From assembly GCA_963853835.1 (NCBI GenBank), contig OY970820.1, positions 81,526,909 through 81,590,908 on the forward strand: a DNA stretch of 64,000 nt. Reading direction: 5' to 3'. The notes beneath the pieces are model-generated. The model made no database searches, was not told where the DNA came from, and saw only the letters and a program-made list of their open reading frames with translations. A program made the position numbers and the translations under genes. The DNA is from Calendula officinalis. Lineage: Eukaryota; Streptophyta; Magnoliopsida; Asterales; Asteraceae. Shown piece by piece: positions 46,808 to 59,551 of this stretch (positions are counted from its first letter, which is position 1; each line of letters starts with the position of its first letter).

Positions 46808-47662
46808 GATTTTATCTAGTCCCAAGGGAAAATTAATAGCCATTGGATTAAGAAAGAGTCAAAGATCAAGATCAAGATTCAAACCATACAAGCATATGTG
46901 CTTCAATACATCAATACCCCACTCACCACCGGCGGCCGGAGACGGCGACCAGCGGCGACGGGCGGCGGCGATGGGCGGCGGCCGGAGGTGGCCGCCGGCG
47001 GTGGTGACCGGCGGTGGTGGTCGTGACTTGAAACACATGTGTTTTGAAAATAAAGAAATGTATATGTACAGTAAAGCACATGTGTTTCATGACTTGAAAC
47101 ACATGCGTTTCATTACTAGAAGCACACGTATTTCACTAATAACAGTTGTTTTAAAAATAAATGAGTGTATATGTACAGCCAAGCACGTGTGTTTCAAGTA
47201 ATGAAGCACATGCGTTTGTAAGCTAGAAGCACATGTGCTTTACTAATAACGGTTCTTTTGAATATTAATGAGTGTATATGTACAACCAAGCACGTGTGTT
47301 TCGTGACTTGAAACACATGTGCTTCGTATGCTCCCCTGTGTTTCAGAAACTCATGTTGTTAGTGACTTGAAACACATCTGTTTCGTGACTTGAAACACAT
47401 GTGCTTCGAAGTAATATACTCGTTTGTATTTTGGAACACCTGTGTTTTAGTTAAGCACATGTGTTTCAATACATCAATACCACCACCGCCGCTGGCCACC
47501 GGCGGCGATCGGCGGTGGTCGGCGATGGTGACCGGTGGTGGTGGTGGTGGTGGTTGTGACTGGAAGCACATGTGTTTGAAACACATGTGCTTGAAACACT
47601 GTCATTTGATCTTGACCATTTTGATCCAGTGGCTAAGATTTATCCCTTAGAACTATGCAAAA
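46808..47662. mobile_element. Palindrome-array element with imperfect terminal inverted repeats
   Basis: The ends GATTTTATCTAGTCCCAAGG and (inward from the right) GATTTTGCATAGTTCTAAGG match over about 55 bp, including TAGCCAYTGGAT. Inside are about twenty copies of AAACACATGTG/CACATGTGTTT/AAGCACATGTGCTT-type palindromic words. They lie between and beside two GC-rich blocks of GGCGGC/CCGGCGG repeats (46925-47025 and 47485-47560), each preceded by CAATACATCAATACC. The element thus looks like two related modules in tandem. No ORF is believable and no target duplication was found. Confidence 0.65.
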
Positions 47663-49037
47663 TCACTAGACAACTTTATATACTAAAACATGGAATGTCG
47701 ATAATATTAATTCAATAGTTGAAATTAAATCCTTAGGACTTTGATTAAAACTTTAACAATATATGTTCTGTTTATTTTTGTAAAATATAGATTAGTACTT
47801 TCTTATGTTTGATACAATTAAATGACTCAAACTGATCATTTCATATTTTTTGGACCCTCGACTTTCAATGTAATACTTCTTACGCCCAAAACAATTTTCA
47901 ACAAGAACAATATAAATTTAAAATTATTATTTCATGCATAATATACAGCTTAACCATTTCAAGACTTTACAAATTTAAATATTAACACTAGCTACTATAT
48001 AGCCGCTATCTGCAATGATTGAAAGAAAACAGTAGTTAATTCATAAATTAAGATTAATAACTCCCTACAAAATGTCTTTTCCACTAGCTTCGTCCAAATT
48101 ATTCATTAGACACGCGTAAAACAACTAAAAACTGGTGTGAACTCATAATTTGTTTTTCATATTGCTAATGATGGTTAATTAAAGTACAACGAAGATTAAA
48201 TTAGAGGTTTTTTTTCCAACTTTTTAGGGCTCGTATATATGTATGCAACTTAGTCTTACTTAATCTTAATTAATTAATTCATAAAGCGATTTCATTAAGT
48301 TGAATCTTTTTGAGTTGGATGAATGATGGGAAGAATAGTAAGCATGTGAATATAAAGTTTATTTCCCAACAAATTATCTCCTTTCAATGAAAAGGTTTGT
48401 AGCTATGTTGTTTGACCTTTTCTAGGGTCTCATATTATTTATAATAGTGATCAAATTTGGTTCTGTTCACTCGTAAGATATTAATATCACATTAACTTTT
48501 TTTCTTTAGACTAAGCATATTACCAACCCCTTAGTTATGATCAAACTCACAATTAAACTTTAAAATTGATTTTATTAAAAAATGTATCACTAAATATGCA
48601 TAACATACAAGGGCACATTGCATAAGTACAAGTGACCATAATTGGTCGCCTGCACAACCAAATCGGAGAAAATAAGAAGGGGTCGCGGTCGCCCGTTGTC
48701 GCGTAACGTAATTATGGGACGCATTGTGACCATCGTCCGCAGTTGCCAAGTAACCAACCATTACGATTAGTCTCTATCTATTATTTGTTACTAATCACTA
48801 ATAAAAATTTAAATTCATATGATACGATATCCAAAAGACTAAATAGTTAATACCATTCCATATCACTTTTCTAATATTTGGTCATTATAATATTGTAAAG
48901 ATTAAAAAGAGAATGATGGATACTATAAGAGGTGCAATATATTAATAAACACTTTTTCTATTTAATCGTTTGCAAAATGAGACTATAAAGCTTCCAGGTA
49001 TTACAATCAAAGCAAATGGTACAACGTAGCTAACGCC
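47663..49037. other. AT-rich spacer
   Basis: No supported gene. A GC-richer patch at 48640-48770 has no recognised identity. Confidence 0.45.
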
Positions 49038-49271
49038 TAAGGCCTCTCCCAACCCTTACCCATCACTAAACCCATCACTAGCGCCACGTCATCACATCCT
49101 TACTGACACGTTACTGACACGGTCATGCCAACCCTACCCATCACTAACCCATCACTAAACCCATCCTTTCCACATCATCATTTCCACATCATCATTTTAA
49201 TTAATAAAAAAACACATTACATTAAATAAAAACCATTACATTAATAATAAAAATAAAAATAAAAACATTAC

Positions 49272-49384
49272 GATTAAAAAAAACACGATTACGGAAAAAA
49301 AACAATACGGAAAAAAAACATTACGGAAAAAAAAACAATACGGAAAAAAAAACAATACGGAAAAAAAACATTACGGAAAAAAAA
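49272..49384. repeat. Short tandem repeat, about 17-18 bp unit
   Basis: About seven units of ACAATACGGAAAAAAA or ACATTACGGAAAAAAA adjoin the transposase stop codon, in the former 3' UTR of the Harbinger element. Confidence 0.88.
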
Positions 49385-49385
49385 A

Positions 49386-50705
49386 TTAACGTTGACGGTA
49401 GTTTGGCGGGAGGGTCCAAATGTGTTCGATTAAGGCATTGCGAAGTTTATGATGCACAACTCGATCACGTATCTCCTTCTCAATACGCAATTGAGCTGCA
49501 ACCCGTTCATGCCATGTACGTTGTGGGTGATTTTCCGGGTTAGCGGTATAGTCTTCTTCGATTGGACAAATTGCGCGGCCGTTATCTTCCGTAATCATGT
49601 TGTGTAATATCACACAAGTGTACATGATCCGTCGTATTTTGTTCACACTGTATGGTCGTGCCGGGTTTTTAATGATTGCCCACCGTCCTTGAAGCACTCC
49701 GAAAGCTCGTTCGACATCCTTCCTAGCGGATTCTTGGAACCGCTTGAACTTCATGTTCTTTTCTTCAATTGGGCAGTTAAATGACTTGACAAGCGTTGCC
49801 CATTCCGGATAAATCCCATCAGCTAGATAATAACCCTTCGTAAATTACTCACCCGAAATAGTACACGGAACTACGGGAGACCTGTCTTTCCTTATTTCAT
49901 CAAACAAATCTGATTCGTTAAGGACGTTTATGTCGTTATTCGAACCCGCCGGGCCAAAGTACGCATGCCATATCCACAAATCGTATGACGCAACAGCTTC
50001 AAGCATTATTGTGGGACATCCTTGATCACCACGTGTGTATTGGCCTTGCCATGCTGTTGGACAATTTTTCCAAGGCAAATGCATACAATCAATGCTACCA
50101 AGCATCCCAGGAAAACCATGTATCTCTTGATGTTAGGCATGTAAACGTTGGACATCATGAGTTGTTGTTTTTCGCAAAAACTCAGTCGAGTATAGATGGA
50201 ATATACATTTACAAAAGTTGTCCAAACAATTGTACGCTGTTTGTTGACCCATGTGTAGGTACTCATCAAACAAATCAGCGGCACAACCGTACGCCAATTG
50301 ACGTATGGCAGAGGTACACTTTTGAAATACATTAAAACTGGGGTAACCCGTAGCGTCTCTCTTTTGACGGAAATAATCAAAATACGACGGTAGTTGACCC
50401 GGTGGATTATAAAAATGTATAGCCTGGCATATACGGATGAACAAAGGTTTCGACATGCGAAACCGTCTTCGAAAGTAATCCAGGGGGAAAACGGAATTGT
50501 CGGCAAAGTAATCATTCCATAAACGTTCAGCAGCCGCAACGCGATCTCTTGGTATATATCTTCGTGGTGCTCTTAGCACGGTGGAATTTTCAGCTTCTTC
50601 TTGATCCAGATAATCAAGCCTTTCAATAGTTTGGTTCAAATCGAAGACGGCTGTTACATTAACATAATCTTGCCAGTAATCATCGGCGTCATCGTTTGGA
50701 TCCAT
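49386..50705 (-). pseudogene. Harbinger DDE transposase with two nonsense codons
   Basis: The start is MDPNDDADDYWQDYV at 50705. A single frame of about 440 codons is kept throughout, broken only by TAA at 50133-50135 (before HGFPGMLG) and TAA at 49845-49847 (before FTKGYYLADGIYPEW). All catalytic residues are present: MLGSIDCMHLPW, GSNNDINVL and DVERAFGVLQGRW. The end is LIEHIWTLPPNYRQR. The absence of frameshifts suggests recent inactivation. If the two codons were suppressed or mis-sequenced it would be intact, but as read it is dead. Confidence 0.92.
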
Positions 50706-51050
50706 TGAGTGAGAGAAAAAATATGGAAATTGGGAAGAGAGGAAGTATGTGATTGTGAGAGGAAGAGAGGAAGTATGTGATTGTGTGTTTAAAATGGTAG
50801 AGTATAGTGGGTTTTTATAGAGGTTGTGTGTAATATTAATTTTTTGTATTAAAAAAAAAATGATTTTTGAAATCAATTCAGACGCTCCTCCGGTCCCACA
50901 AACGCCCGCCGACGCCATGCTCCGCCGTCCTCACGTCGACGGATTCGCCACGACGCCCTGCACGACGCCTCCGTGCCAACAGCGTCGGCGGGCGACGGCC
51001 AAAAAAAGCCCCACGACGGCCCCTCGACGCAATGGTTGGCACGGGTCTAA

Positions 51051-52227
51051 CAAAGATATCAAACCCGACCTGAGAATTTGAAGGTCCGTACAATTTATTA
51101 AAATAATATCATAAAACTTGTAAATTCTAAAATTATAAGTAATACATTTTAATTTGAATCTCATAATGGTTTATCATGATATAAATCTAATCAAGAATTT
51201 GACCCCCTAACTAATATACACATTTATATATAAATGTAAAAAAAAATTGGATCCCTATTGGAGGATGGATCATACTCATAGACTGAACTTGAATGTAGCC
51301 GGACTTGAAATATTGAATAAGTGTTTTTAAACATATGTATTTTAATGATTTCCTTAAGATTATTTAATAGATTTAATTTCTTTTTCGGGTAATACCAGCC
51401 TTGCAAAAATACTTTCCAGCAATATGTTTTGGTCTTAAAGGCTATGTATGATTCTAATCAGTAGTTGGTGACTTGGTGCTGCGAAAGAAAGTGTGGTTTT
51501 GGACGAATATACTTTTCAAAAGGCAACATCTATTTAACTAAACTAATATCTTGCAATTTGTTATAATTATATTTGATTAAAAATAAGTTCTGTTTAAAAA
51601 GGTTATAATATAATATATTTTAATTTAATATCAAGGGAAAAGATCACACGCGTAATAATAATCGGAAAAAAGTAAATAATCATATCATATGTGCATGTAT
51701 ATATTTAGGTGCTAGTTAATTAGTATATAAAAAAAAGATATTCAAAAAGTTATATGATATATACTTATGTGCAACGTGGAACGTTTATCTCTAACCAAAG
51801 TACACTAGACGAAAAAAAAATTATGTATTACATGCATAAATATACCAACACCCAATGGTTTTAAAATCCTGATCTTGAATCTAACTGGTCGGTTTTTTTA
51901 GAAACAGTTGAAGCGTTGAATTGGTTCAACCGGTCGGACTAGTTGAAATAGATAATAATTTTACTAGATTTGTGTAACTTGATCAAATAGATAAAATCAA
52001 ATAACTACAAATCTGAATAAACATATGTATGATTAAACACTATAAATCATTAATCTAAGTTTACATTCTCAAGACATCAACTATATGTGCATGAATCCAT
52101 ATAAAAGTATTAACAAAAACTGAAGTTGAAATTCGAAATTTAGAAACTTATTATGTAGAAGATGATGAACAAATAGGCGTTTGTTGGTGCAACATTGGGC
52201 GCACACGAAGCGTCTAAAAAATTAGCA
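51051..52227. other. AT-rich spacer
   Basis: No supported gene. Around 51860-51945 the words GGTCGG, GGTTCAACCGGTCGG and AATTGGTTCAACC suggest an old hAT-type remnant with no clear ends. Confidence 0.4.
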
Positions 52228-52229
52228 TA

Positions 52230-54291
52230 CTTCCTCCGATTCAGAATAAGTGATACACTTTTCTTTCCTTTTTGGGGTGTATCAAAATAAGTGATACACT
52301 TTGGAAAATTACCTTATTTGGCACAAAATAGTGAGACTGTAACACCTCAATTTTTTTAAAACAAACATTTAGCCAAAATATGACATTTAATAAATAGGAG
52401 AACTATCCCAAAATACGGATTTACAAAAACCTTTGGTATGAAAATCAGAGTATAAGTTTGGTGTTACAAGATATATCAAAACCAAAGCTAAGTTTAAATC
52501 CGTTCTAGTGTTCTTCTACTCTAGGTCTCGCACCTCTATCCATGCGTACCTATACCTTCGATCTTCAACCTGAGTTCATAGCAAAACAACAAGGAGTACG
52601 TGAGACAAAAAGTCTCGTGAGCTACATGGGTTTAGACCCAATGATAATAAAATGTCACGATACATATAAACACGTATATATATAAATCGTATATCCAATC
52701 TAATCACCCTATTGTGACCCTATCAATCTTGCTCTCTTAGCAAACATATCTAACTATCGGGATGCCCCCGAACTAGCTAGAAGCACATACATATCTAGTT
52801 ATCGGGTTGCCCTCGAACTAACTAGAAACAAGATACCGGCAAGAGGGAATCGCCCAATCTACCGATACCTGCCTTACTCGCCGGAATACATCCAGTTAGC
52901 AAGACTACTAACGTGGATGAGTCGATGGGAAATCACCCAACTGCCCCTCAATCCACACCTCATGACCGAGAGTCGCCCGTGTCATCTCATCATCTCAATC
53001 TCACCATAACTCAACAGTTATGTCAATCTAGCTCTCGGCTATCACATTCATCATCAAACAAGTTAGTCCAATATTATCAATAATATATAACACTAACTCA
53101 ATATACTATCAATCTACACACATAAGCAAATAGACCGTAACACAAGTAAGAAAATGTATTTCAAAGGCTATGTACTCAGTAAATTCCACACGTACTCGTC
53201 TTAGCAATTAATGCTCCAACCGTGTCCTTCACACAAAAACCCTTTGCTTTCACAATTGGTCAACTTTCCAAGACTTCACCAAAAGCCTAATATATCAATC
53301 ACAAGATGTTCAACATCACATACTACTAATAATGTATCCATTTATCTCTAGATACCATTAACCAACACTTTCCCCCAATTATGGTGATTTATCAAACCCT
53401 AGGCTTAACCAACCCTTAAGATTCTTACAAATCTTAGCCATACACTTGTTTCTCTTAATAAAATACTATCTAATAAGTGTATACATCATTTATTTCACCA
53501 TAACCCATAACCTCAAGAACTAGGGTTTCAAACCCAAGCTTCAAGATCCATAGATCTTGAGCTACAAAGATCAAAAAGTGAAGATATACCTTTAATCTTC
53601 AGCTAGGAGTGAAATCAACCAAGCTTTTGAGAAGAAATCACCACAAACCAGCCTTTATGCTCGAAAATCGCCAAGGGGAGAAACTAGGGTTTATATTTTG
53701 CATTTGATGAGAAAGTCCCGAATTTAATGTCTGGTCGGAAGAGTTCGCGTCGCGATCCTGAAGTTCGTGTCGCGAACTTCCCGCGTCTGGCATACTTCGC
53801 GATCGTGAGCCCTTCGCGAACACCATCGTGAACTATTGTCTCAGAAACCCAAAATCTCTGTCAGCCCATCGCGTTCGCGAACCATGTTCGCGTCGCGAAC
53901 TCTGCTCCCCAGGCAGGGCTGCAACTTTTGTTCTTCATCTCGACCCGGTTTCGACCATAACTTTCTCGTACGGTCCCCAAACGACACGAAACCAATTTCT
54001 TCGTTCTTTAAATGATTTATCCTTATTTATCATATTTTTATACAATTTATTTATTCACAAAATTTGGGTCGTTACAGAGACCCACACCCACTAACTATCT
54101 ACTTTATCAAAGTGAAATGATCATTTTACCCTTACTTTTACTTTTAAACATCATTAAACCAATTTTATTCAAAAAGTGTGGGACCCATTCTTCACTAACC
54201 ATCCAATTAATCAAATTTAACCATCATTATAAACTTTTGTCTCAAAAAGCGTGAAATACAAAGTGTATCATTTATTTTGAATCCGAGGAAG
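52230..54291. mobile_element. Stowaway-like MITE split by a solo LTR
   Basis: The left end CTTCCTCCGATTCAGAATAA and right end TTTTGAATCCGAGGAAG have TA on both sides (52228-52229 and 54292-54293). Removing the LTR gives GTGAGACCCACACCCACTAA, which matches the unbroken copy at 7604 (GTGGGACCCACACCCACTAA). Confidence 0.93.
52338..54076 (-). repeat. Solo LTR of the chromovirus family, minus orientation
   Basis: Plus-strand ends are TGTAACACCTC and GGGTCGTTACA. The duplication GAGAC is exact at 52333-52337 and 54077-54081. The complement aligns by eye with the LTR at 819-2517, including the TTCGCG clusters and two copies of the GGGGGCA-type tandem unit. Confidence 0.95.
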
Positions 54292-54488
54292 TATTAGGGT
54301 TTAAAAAATAACAGAAGAATTCGGCCCAACCTCTGTTTGCTATCCTACGTACCCTACTTCGCTAGCTAGACCATTGCATGAGTGATCATTGGTCAGATGC
54401 TTCGAGCAAACCCTAAAATCCTAGGGTGTAACTGGTATCACAGTATGCTCCACTTTTGTTGCCCTGGCTTATATCCTGAAGTACTCTT

Positions 54489-54966
54489 ATGGCTAATTTG
54501 TCACCAATGTACTTTAACAACTTGAAGGCCCGATCGTGTCACGTTTGGAATCGAGTAGCTCTAGAAGCATATGTACAAGCTCATAACAAGGGACGATATC
54601 TTGCTACAGAGAGTATTGAAATTATTTATGAGGCTGCCAAATGCAGTCGTCGTTTTGGTAAAAACCCACCGGTTCAATATGGTCCATATTTTGCATATTG
54701 ACGCACTACATTCGGCCGGCTTCACACCTATTTTCCTGTCCTACCCAGTCGTTAAAACATTACAAAAAGTATTAATAAACCATGAAATTTCAAATATGGG
54801 TTTACCCAATTTATCCAAAAACGATTCCCATGAAACTTGTGGTCAAAGTACAAGTAATCGTGGTCAAAGGCTAGGGATTGTAGCTAACAAGGATAAACCC
54901 TTATCAGTTATCAGTTCGAAAAAGTACAAGAAGCCACGTAGCAAGTATCATGGCTTAGTAGCATAA
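54489..54966 (+). other. Unrecognised ORF pair, possible gene fragment
   Basis: One frame (54489-54701) reads MANLSPMYFNNLKARSCHVW and ends GKNPPVQYGPYFAY. An overlapping frame runs 54571-54966 and ends KKYKKPRSKYHGLVA. Neither is recognised. The two frames could be one gene with an indel or unrelated chance ORFs. The sequence is less AT-rich than its surroundings. Confidence 0.25.
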
Positions 54967-55538
54967 CATGGCAACATGGGAGCCTTTGAAGGAATTTAAA
55001 CTTAAAACAAAGGCAACCCTTAGAAATCTAGTATTCAAACCTTAGAAAGATTTACAAAGATTCTTGCATTTAAGACCTTTATTCCTTTTTTATATTATTA
55101 AATGAAATTTTTACAAATCAATCAACGAATGGTGGTGTTTAAAGTTCGTCAATAGCTATAGATAAATTGTATGTGTAATTATCAGGACATGTAAATGCCA
55201 TAATACGACTATACGATTCGAACATTTCGTGAAAGTTCAATAGATGAATTATAGGAACGACATTCGATGTAGAATTTAGGATTGACTTAATACCGATGAC
55301 CTCCCACAAAATCTACAATTAACTAAACTAAGTTACTTTACTTATAAGTAATAGTATTTCTTCCTACCTTTTAATTTATCCATATTCTTATTTATTTGAT
55401 CTATTACAAGTGTTAAAATCAAAAGATGATATAAGGAAAGAGAATTAGTGGATGACATATATCAAGTTTAAGGGTAGGTAAGCATATGAGTAGGAATAAA
55501 AGATATCATTTCTCCTTATTTTAACATAATATTAAGAT
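54967..55538. other. AT-rich spacer
   Basis: No supported feature. Confidence 0.4.
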
Positions 55539-55743
55539 GGGGCTTTCTAACGAATGCTCTGAGACATACGATAACGTGCATTTAATGAGGCGTTAATTTC
55601 CTAAATATGTATTGAATGACATCAATGAACTATAGAACCTACCATTTAAAAAAAAATAAATTCAATTTTGTGTTTACATGGTAATTACCGTCTCACTAAA
55701 TGCACGTTATCATATGCCACAAAAACATATGTTAGAAAAACCC
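55539..55743. mobile_element. Fold-back MITE, GGGGYTTTCTAACG family
   Basis: The left end GGGGCTTTCTAACGAATG and the right end inward GGGTTTTTCTAACATATG are inverted; the inner GATAACGTGCATTTA is repeated inverted as well. Flanks TATTAAGAT and TATTAAAAA are a possible worn 9-bp duplication. Related to 62929-63136. Confidence 0.72.
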
Positions 55744-56246
55744 TATTAAAAATTTAAGATATACAATTTAGAATTAATGGATTAAAAAACAGTAACATTG
55801 GAATAAATTATTTAAAGGGTGAGTATCACATGACTAATAATAGAGGGGGTCAAAAATGATGAGGGGATATCTCACTCTGACTTTATAACCTTTTAATTTA
55901 AACTTAATTCGATCAAATAATACATATTTCATTTACAATTACTATGCTTGTTGGCTTCCTTCTTTTCCCCAACCTCGTCAAGAATTTGACGAGTTTTACA
56001 TCCTGTCGCTTTCCATACTAGAGATAGATAAAGGGGGAAATGTAGAGATAGGGCGAAAAGGGGGAGATGGAAGGAAGAGATATTATTGGCATGAATTTAT
56101 CAATTTTTATTAGCAGAGAAGAGAACGATGTAGTTTTGATGATGCAAAACTGATAAGTTTAAGAAGATAAGTAATAATATATAACTGATACATTATCCTA
56201 CTTGTTTTAATTTGTTAAACGAGGCATTATCCTAGAGTCCGCAGTG
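55744..56246. other. AT-rich spacer
   Basis: No supported gene. A fragment resembling the GTGCATTTAATGAG MITE interior is not present here; nothing else was recognised. Confidence 0.35.
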
Positions 56247-56580
56247 TGTAGATTTTGTGAAAGAGATATTGAAAATGAGGAACATCTATTTTGGTTTTGT
56301 TCTTTTGCTCGCGATGTTTGATCCGATTTTTGCAAATGGCAAGGTTTGGATTATGGGGTGTTTCGTGAATAGAGTGATTTTATTAGAAAGGAATATCTGG
56401 TAATTCTTCCCAAATCAAATACGTCTCAATATTACACAACTTTCTATACGACGTTGTGGTATATTTGGAAGTTCGGGAATGACAATATTTTTAAGAATAT
56501 TAATACCTGCATTAGTTCGATAGTCCCCATGGCACAAGCTCAATCATTTTTCTGGATTAAAAATAGGTCGAATGTTAGTT
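56247..56580 (+). pseudogene. LINE (non-LTR) ORF2 C-terminal zinc-binding region, broken
   Basis: The frame reads CRFCERDIENEEHLFWFC, the zf-RVT zinc-binding motif at the end of plant L1-type ORF2. It continues through two stops to TTLWYIWKFGNDNIFKN and AQAQSFFWIKNRS. The upstream RT is absent (5' truncation) and no poly-A tail is clear. Confidence 0.72.
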
Positions 56581-56790
56581 GAGGTTCTTCTGATTAGGGA
56601 AAATGGTGTTCGGAGCCCGGTAAACTATGAGATAGGGGTCATCGATCATGCAGTCGATAATCTGAGTGGATTGGGTCAGGCGAGGTGTCAAGTATTGTTT
56701 TTGCTTGTTGGTGTGGTTTATGTTTAGTTATGTTGATGTAGCGCCTTGTTCATTTTATCTTTTGTGTTTTTTTGGTTTACAAACTTTGTA

Positions 56791-57072
56791 CTTCCTCCGT
56801 TTTTCAAAATAAATGATACATTTTTGTATTCACAGTTTTTGAGGCAAAATATGATAATGAATATTAATTAGATTAAATTAGATAATTAGTGGAAGATGGA
56901 TCCCACATATATTGATTAAAGTGAATTTAATTATATTTAAAAATAAATAGTTGGGGTAAATGTGTATTTTTACTATATTAAAGGAGATAATTAGTGGGTT
57001 AGGGCAAAGTATATCACCTATTTTAAAACATCCTAAAATAAAAAAATGTATCACTTATTTTGAAATGAAAAA
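56791..57072. mobile_element. Stowaway-like MITE, diverged copy
   Basis: It starts CTTCCTCCGTTTTTCAAAAT after TA and contains TTTTTGAGGCAAAATATGAT, as in 16236 and, inverted, 7604. The right terminus has decayed after GTATCACTTATTTTGAAAT. Confidence 0.78.
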
Positions 57073-57272
57073 AATATATTTTTGCTAATCTCTAGGTAGC
57101 CTTTTTAATATAGTTCCGAGTTTGTGCTGGTGATAACATTATTGAAATTATCTCCCAAATGGTCCCTATTATCTATATACGGAGTAACATTTAGCATGGG
57201 GTAAACAATAAACTTTTGTCTTCTAGCGATGTTTCTTTGTTTATTACTTAAAGACGGAATTAAAACACATAT

Positions 57273-57352
57273 TGAGTTCTAGCTTGGCGGTAAGGCCTAT
57301 GTATTAATGACCAGGAGGTCCTGAGTTCGACTCCAGCCGACATATGTTTTTG
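57273..57352 (+). mobile_element. tRNA-derived SINE head
   Basis: Box A-like TAGCTTGGCGGTAAGG and box B-like GAGTTCGACTCCAGCC lie about 45 bp apart, followed by T-rich sequence. Cloverleaf pairing is not kept, so it is not a tRNA gene. No target duplication was found. Confidence 0.6.
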
Positions 57353-59551
57353 TTTTTCCTTTTTTTCAGCTTTGCATAAATTACATTTTGCACCCTGAAC
57401 ATTAATTTTTCTAAAATTACACTTATTACCCTTAACTTTAACATTAATATCTAGAATTTTTTCCATCAAACTTTTTACCTTTTTTTTCAAACTTTGTAAA
57501 AGTTACATTTTTTTCTCTTAAATTTAACTTTTTATGAAATGACTAACCAAAATTATTGATATCAAGATTTTTTCTAATTAGTTCGACGCCTTCCTCTTGC
57601 TTTTGCTTTTGTTTTATAATTAAAATATTTTAATCCGTTATCATTTTAACCCATATGTTAAGCTTTTTTGTTTCAGTTATTTAGGTTGTTTTTTAATACT
57701 TTTTTTGTTTAATCTTTTTTTGTTATTGCAACTTTTTTTCTATACATATTTTTCTTGATCCCTTTATCAACTTTTTTCTTTGTTGACTTTTTTTACACTT
57801 CAGTTATAGAATATTGTCCTCTAGATATTTGTAGTGGATGCACTTCGTAAGGATATGCATTTTACTATTGACAATTAATATTTAAATCCGGATATTTTTA
57901 ATCAACAATATTATCAACAAAATTTTAGATTTTATATGAAATTCCACCGCGACATCACGAGGAGGAAACCTACTAGTTAATGTTAAAAAAACACAAGAAG
58001 AAAAAATAAATAGAAAACAGTTCCCGAGATGTAAATACAGTTGATAAAGTCGGTAAACCGGTTTGAATGAATGAAGGGTGAAGTCAAGTGGAGCCAATGC
58101 ACCTGGCTCAACCAGAGTTTACCATGTGGCAATTAATTTCTTTATTTTTTAAGCTTTTAGTTTCAGTAATTTTATATTATAGTCCCTCAACTTGCATTTC
58201 TCCTAGTTCAAGATGGTAGTTTTAAAAACATGTTAGGTTTTGCAAATGCCTAGTCCATGTGTTCCTCAAAAACCATATCGTAAAAACTACAACACTTTAT
58301 TTTAAAATATTGTCAAGTTGATAGTAGTCATTATATCGATGTCTATGTTAACCGATGCCTGAATTTCGTGAAGGAGAAAACCTACACGAAAAATAAGAAG
58401 AATTTAGATAAACCTTAAAGATAAGTCTAAATACAATGCTTTTTTTTATTTTTAATAAATTGATTAAAAGTTAATAAATTTACAATAAACTCTAAAAGTA
58501 AATGTAAATTTTAGAAAAAAGATAAATACTAAATCAAAGGAATTTTTTTTTTTTTCAATTCTTAATAACAAGATACTATAAATCTAAGACGGAATTAAAG
58601 TTTTTATGTATTCCTTTATATATATTCAAACTTAAATTGCCGAAAATTATGAATTATATTTTTCAGAGTGGAATGTCAAGGTTGGTGCTTGGTGAAAGCT
58701 GACCAGCATATCGAATAAGTATGTCACGAACTTTAATTGTTTGAATGTTGCAATAACCTTAACACACCGACCGGGATGTCTCTGAGATTTTGAATGTTCT
58801 GTGCGAAAATACGAAAATGGACCCCCTAAATATAAGATTTTTATAAAAATTTGAACTTTTTTTTCTATTAAGTTGTCTTAAATTTTAATATTATATATAA
58901 GATATATATACAAATTGGGCCCCTATAAAATATGGGCCATGTGCGGTTGCACCTCACGCACCTCCTAAAAAACACTCTGCACACCGAATAAGTATGTCAT
59001 GACGACATTTATAAATTCTCACCTTAACGTCAATACTAAATACATAATAAACTTACGATAAAATTATATTTATTAAGTTAAGTGCACAATACAAGGTAAA
59101 TTTACATGTGAACTTTTATTTGAATAGTTTTTTTAAATGTTCCACAAGAATAGTGTTTTTTTAAACGGTAAAAGGAGGCAACGGAGTGAGCTTCGCCAAT
59201 GACATCACCCGCCCGAAACCACCACACAAATATATGGAAAATAAACGAAAACTACAAGAAACTAACAATTACAAGAATAAATCAAAACACACACCAATTG
59301 CACCCTAAAACATCTCAATATTGAAACAAAACATACTAAACTATATCACCAAAATATGGCAGGAGACCCCATATACCTCAAAACAATATATGTTAATCTT
59401 TTTTAAATGGACCTCGAAGTTTGTAAAAAAGTTAACAATAACAATCAATGGAGTATAACTTTCCTATAATTTGCATACGTATCGAAAAATTGCAATTTTA
59501 GAAGATTCAAGTACATTAAATATTTGTTAAGAAAATATTTGATAACTAGAT
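57353..59551. other. Long AT-rich spacer
   Basis: Poly-T-rich and AT-rich sequence with no supported gene, RNA or bounded element. Confidence 0.45.

Larger units (their letters stand above)
49041..51047 (-). mobile_element. PIF/Harbinger element, transposase only, third subfamily
   Basis: The tips are GGCCTCTCCCAACCC and, inward from the right, GACCCGTGCCAACCA. The duplication TAA lies at 49038-49040 and 51048-51050. The right, promoter-side end is GC-rich (CGCCGACGCC-type words); the left end has CCCATCACTAAACCC repeats. Length 2.0 kb. Confidence 0.9.

Noticed and set aside
46896..47650. Several ORFs through the GGCGGC blocks
   Set aside because: They arise from low-complexity GC-rich repeats and palindromes, occur on both strands and match no family.
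57273..57352. A second tRNA gene
   Set aside because: Only the promoter boxes match; no cloverleaf closes.
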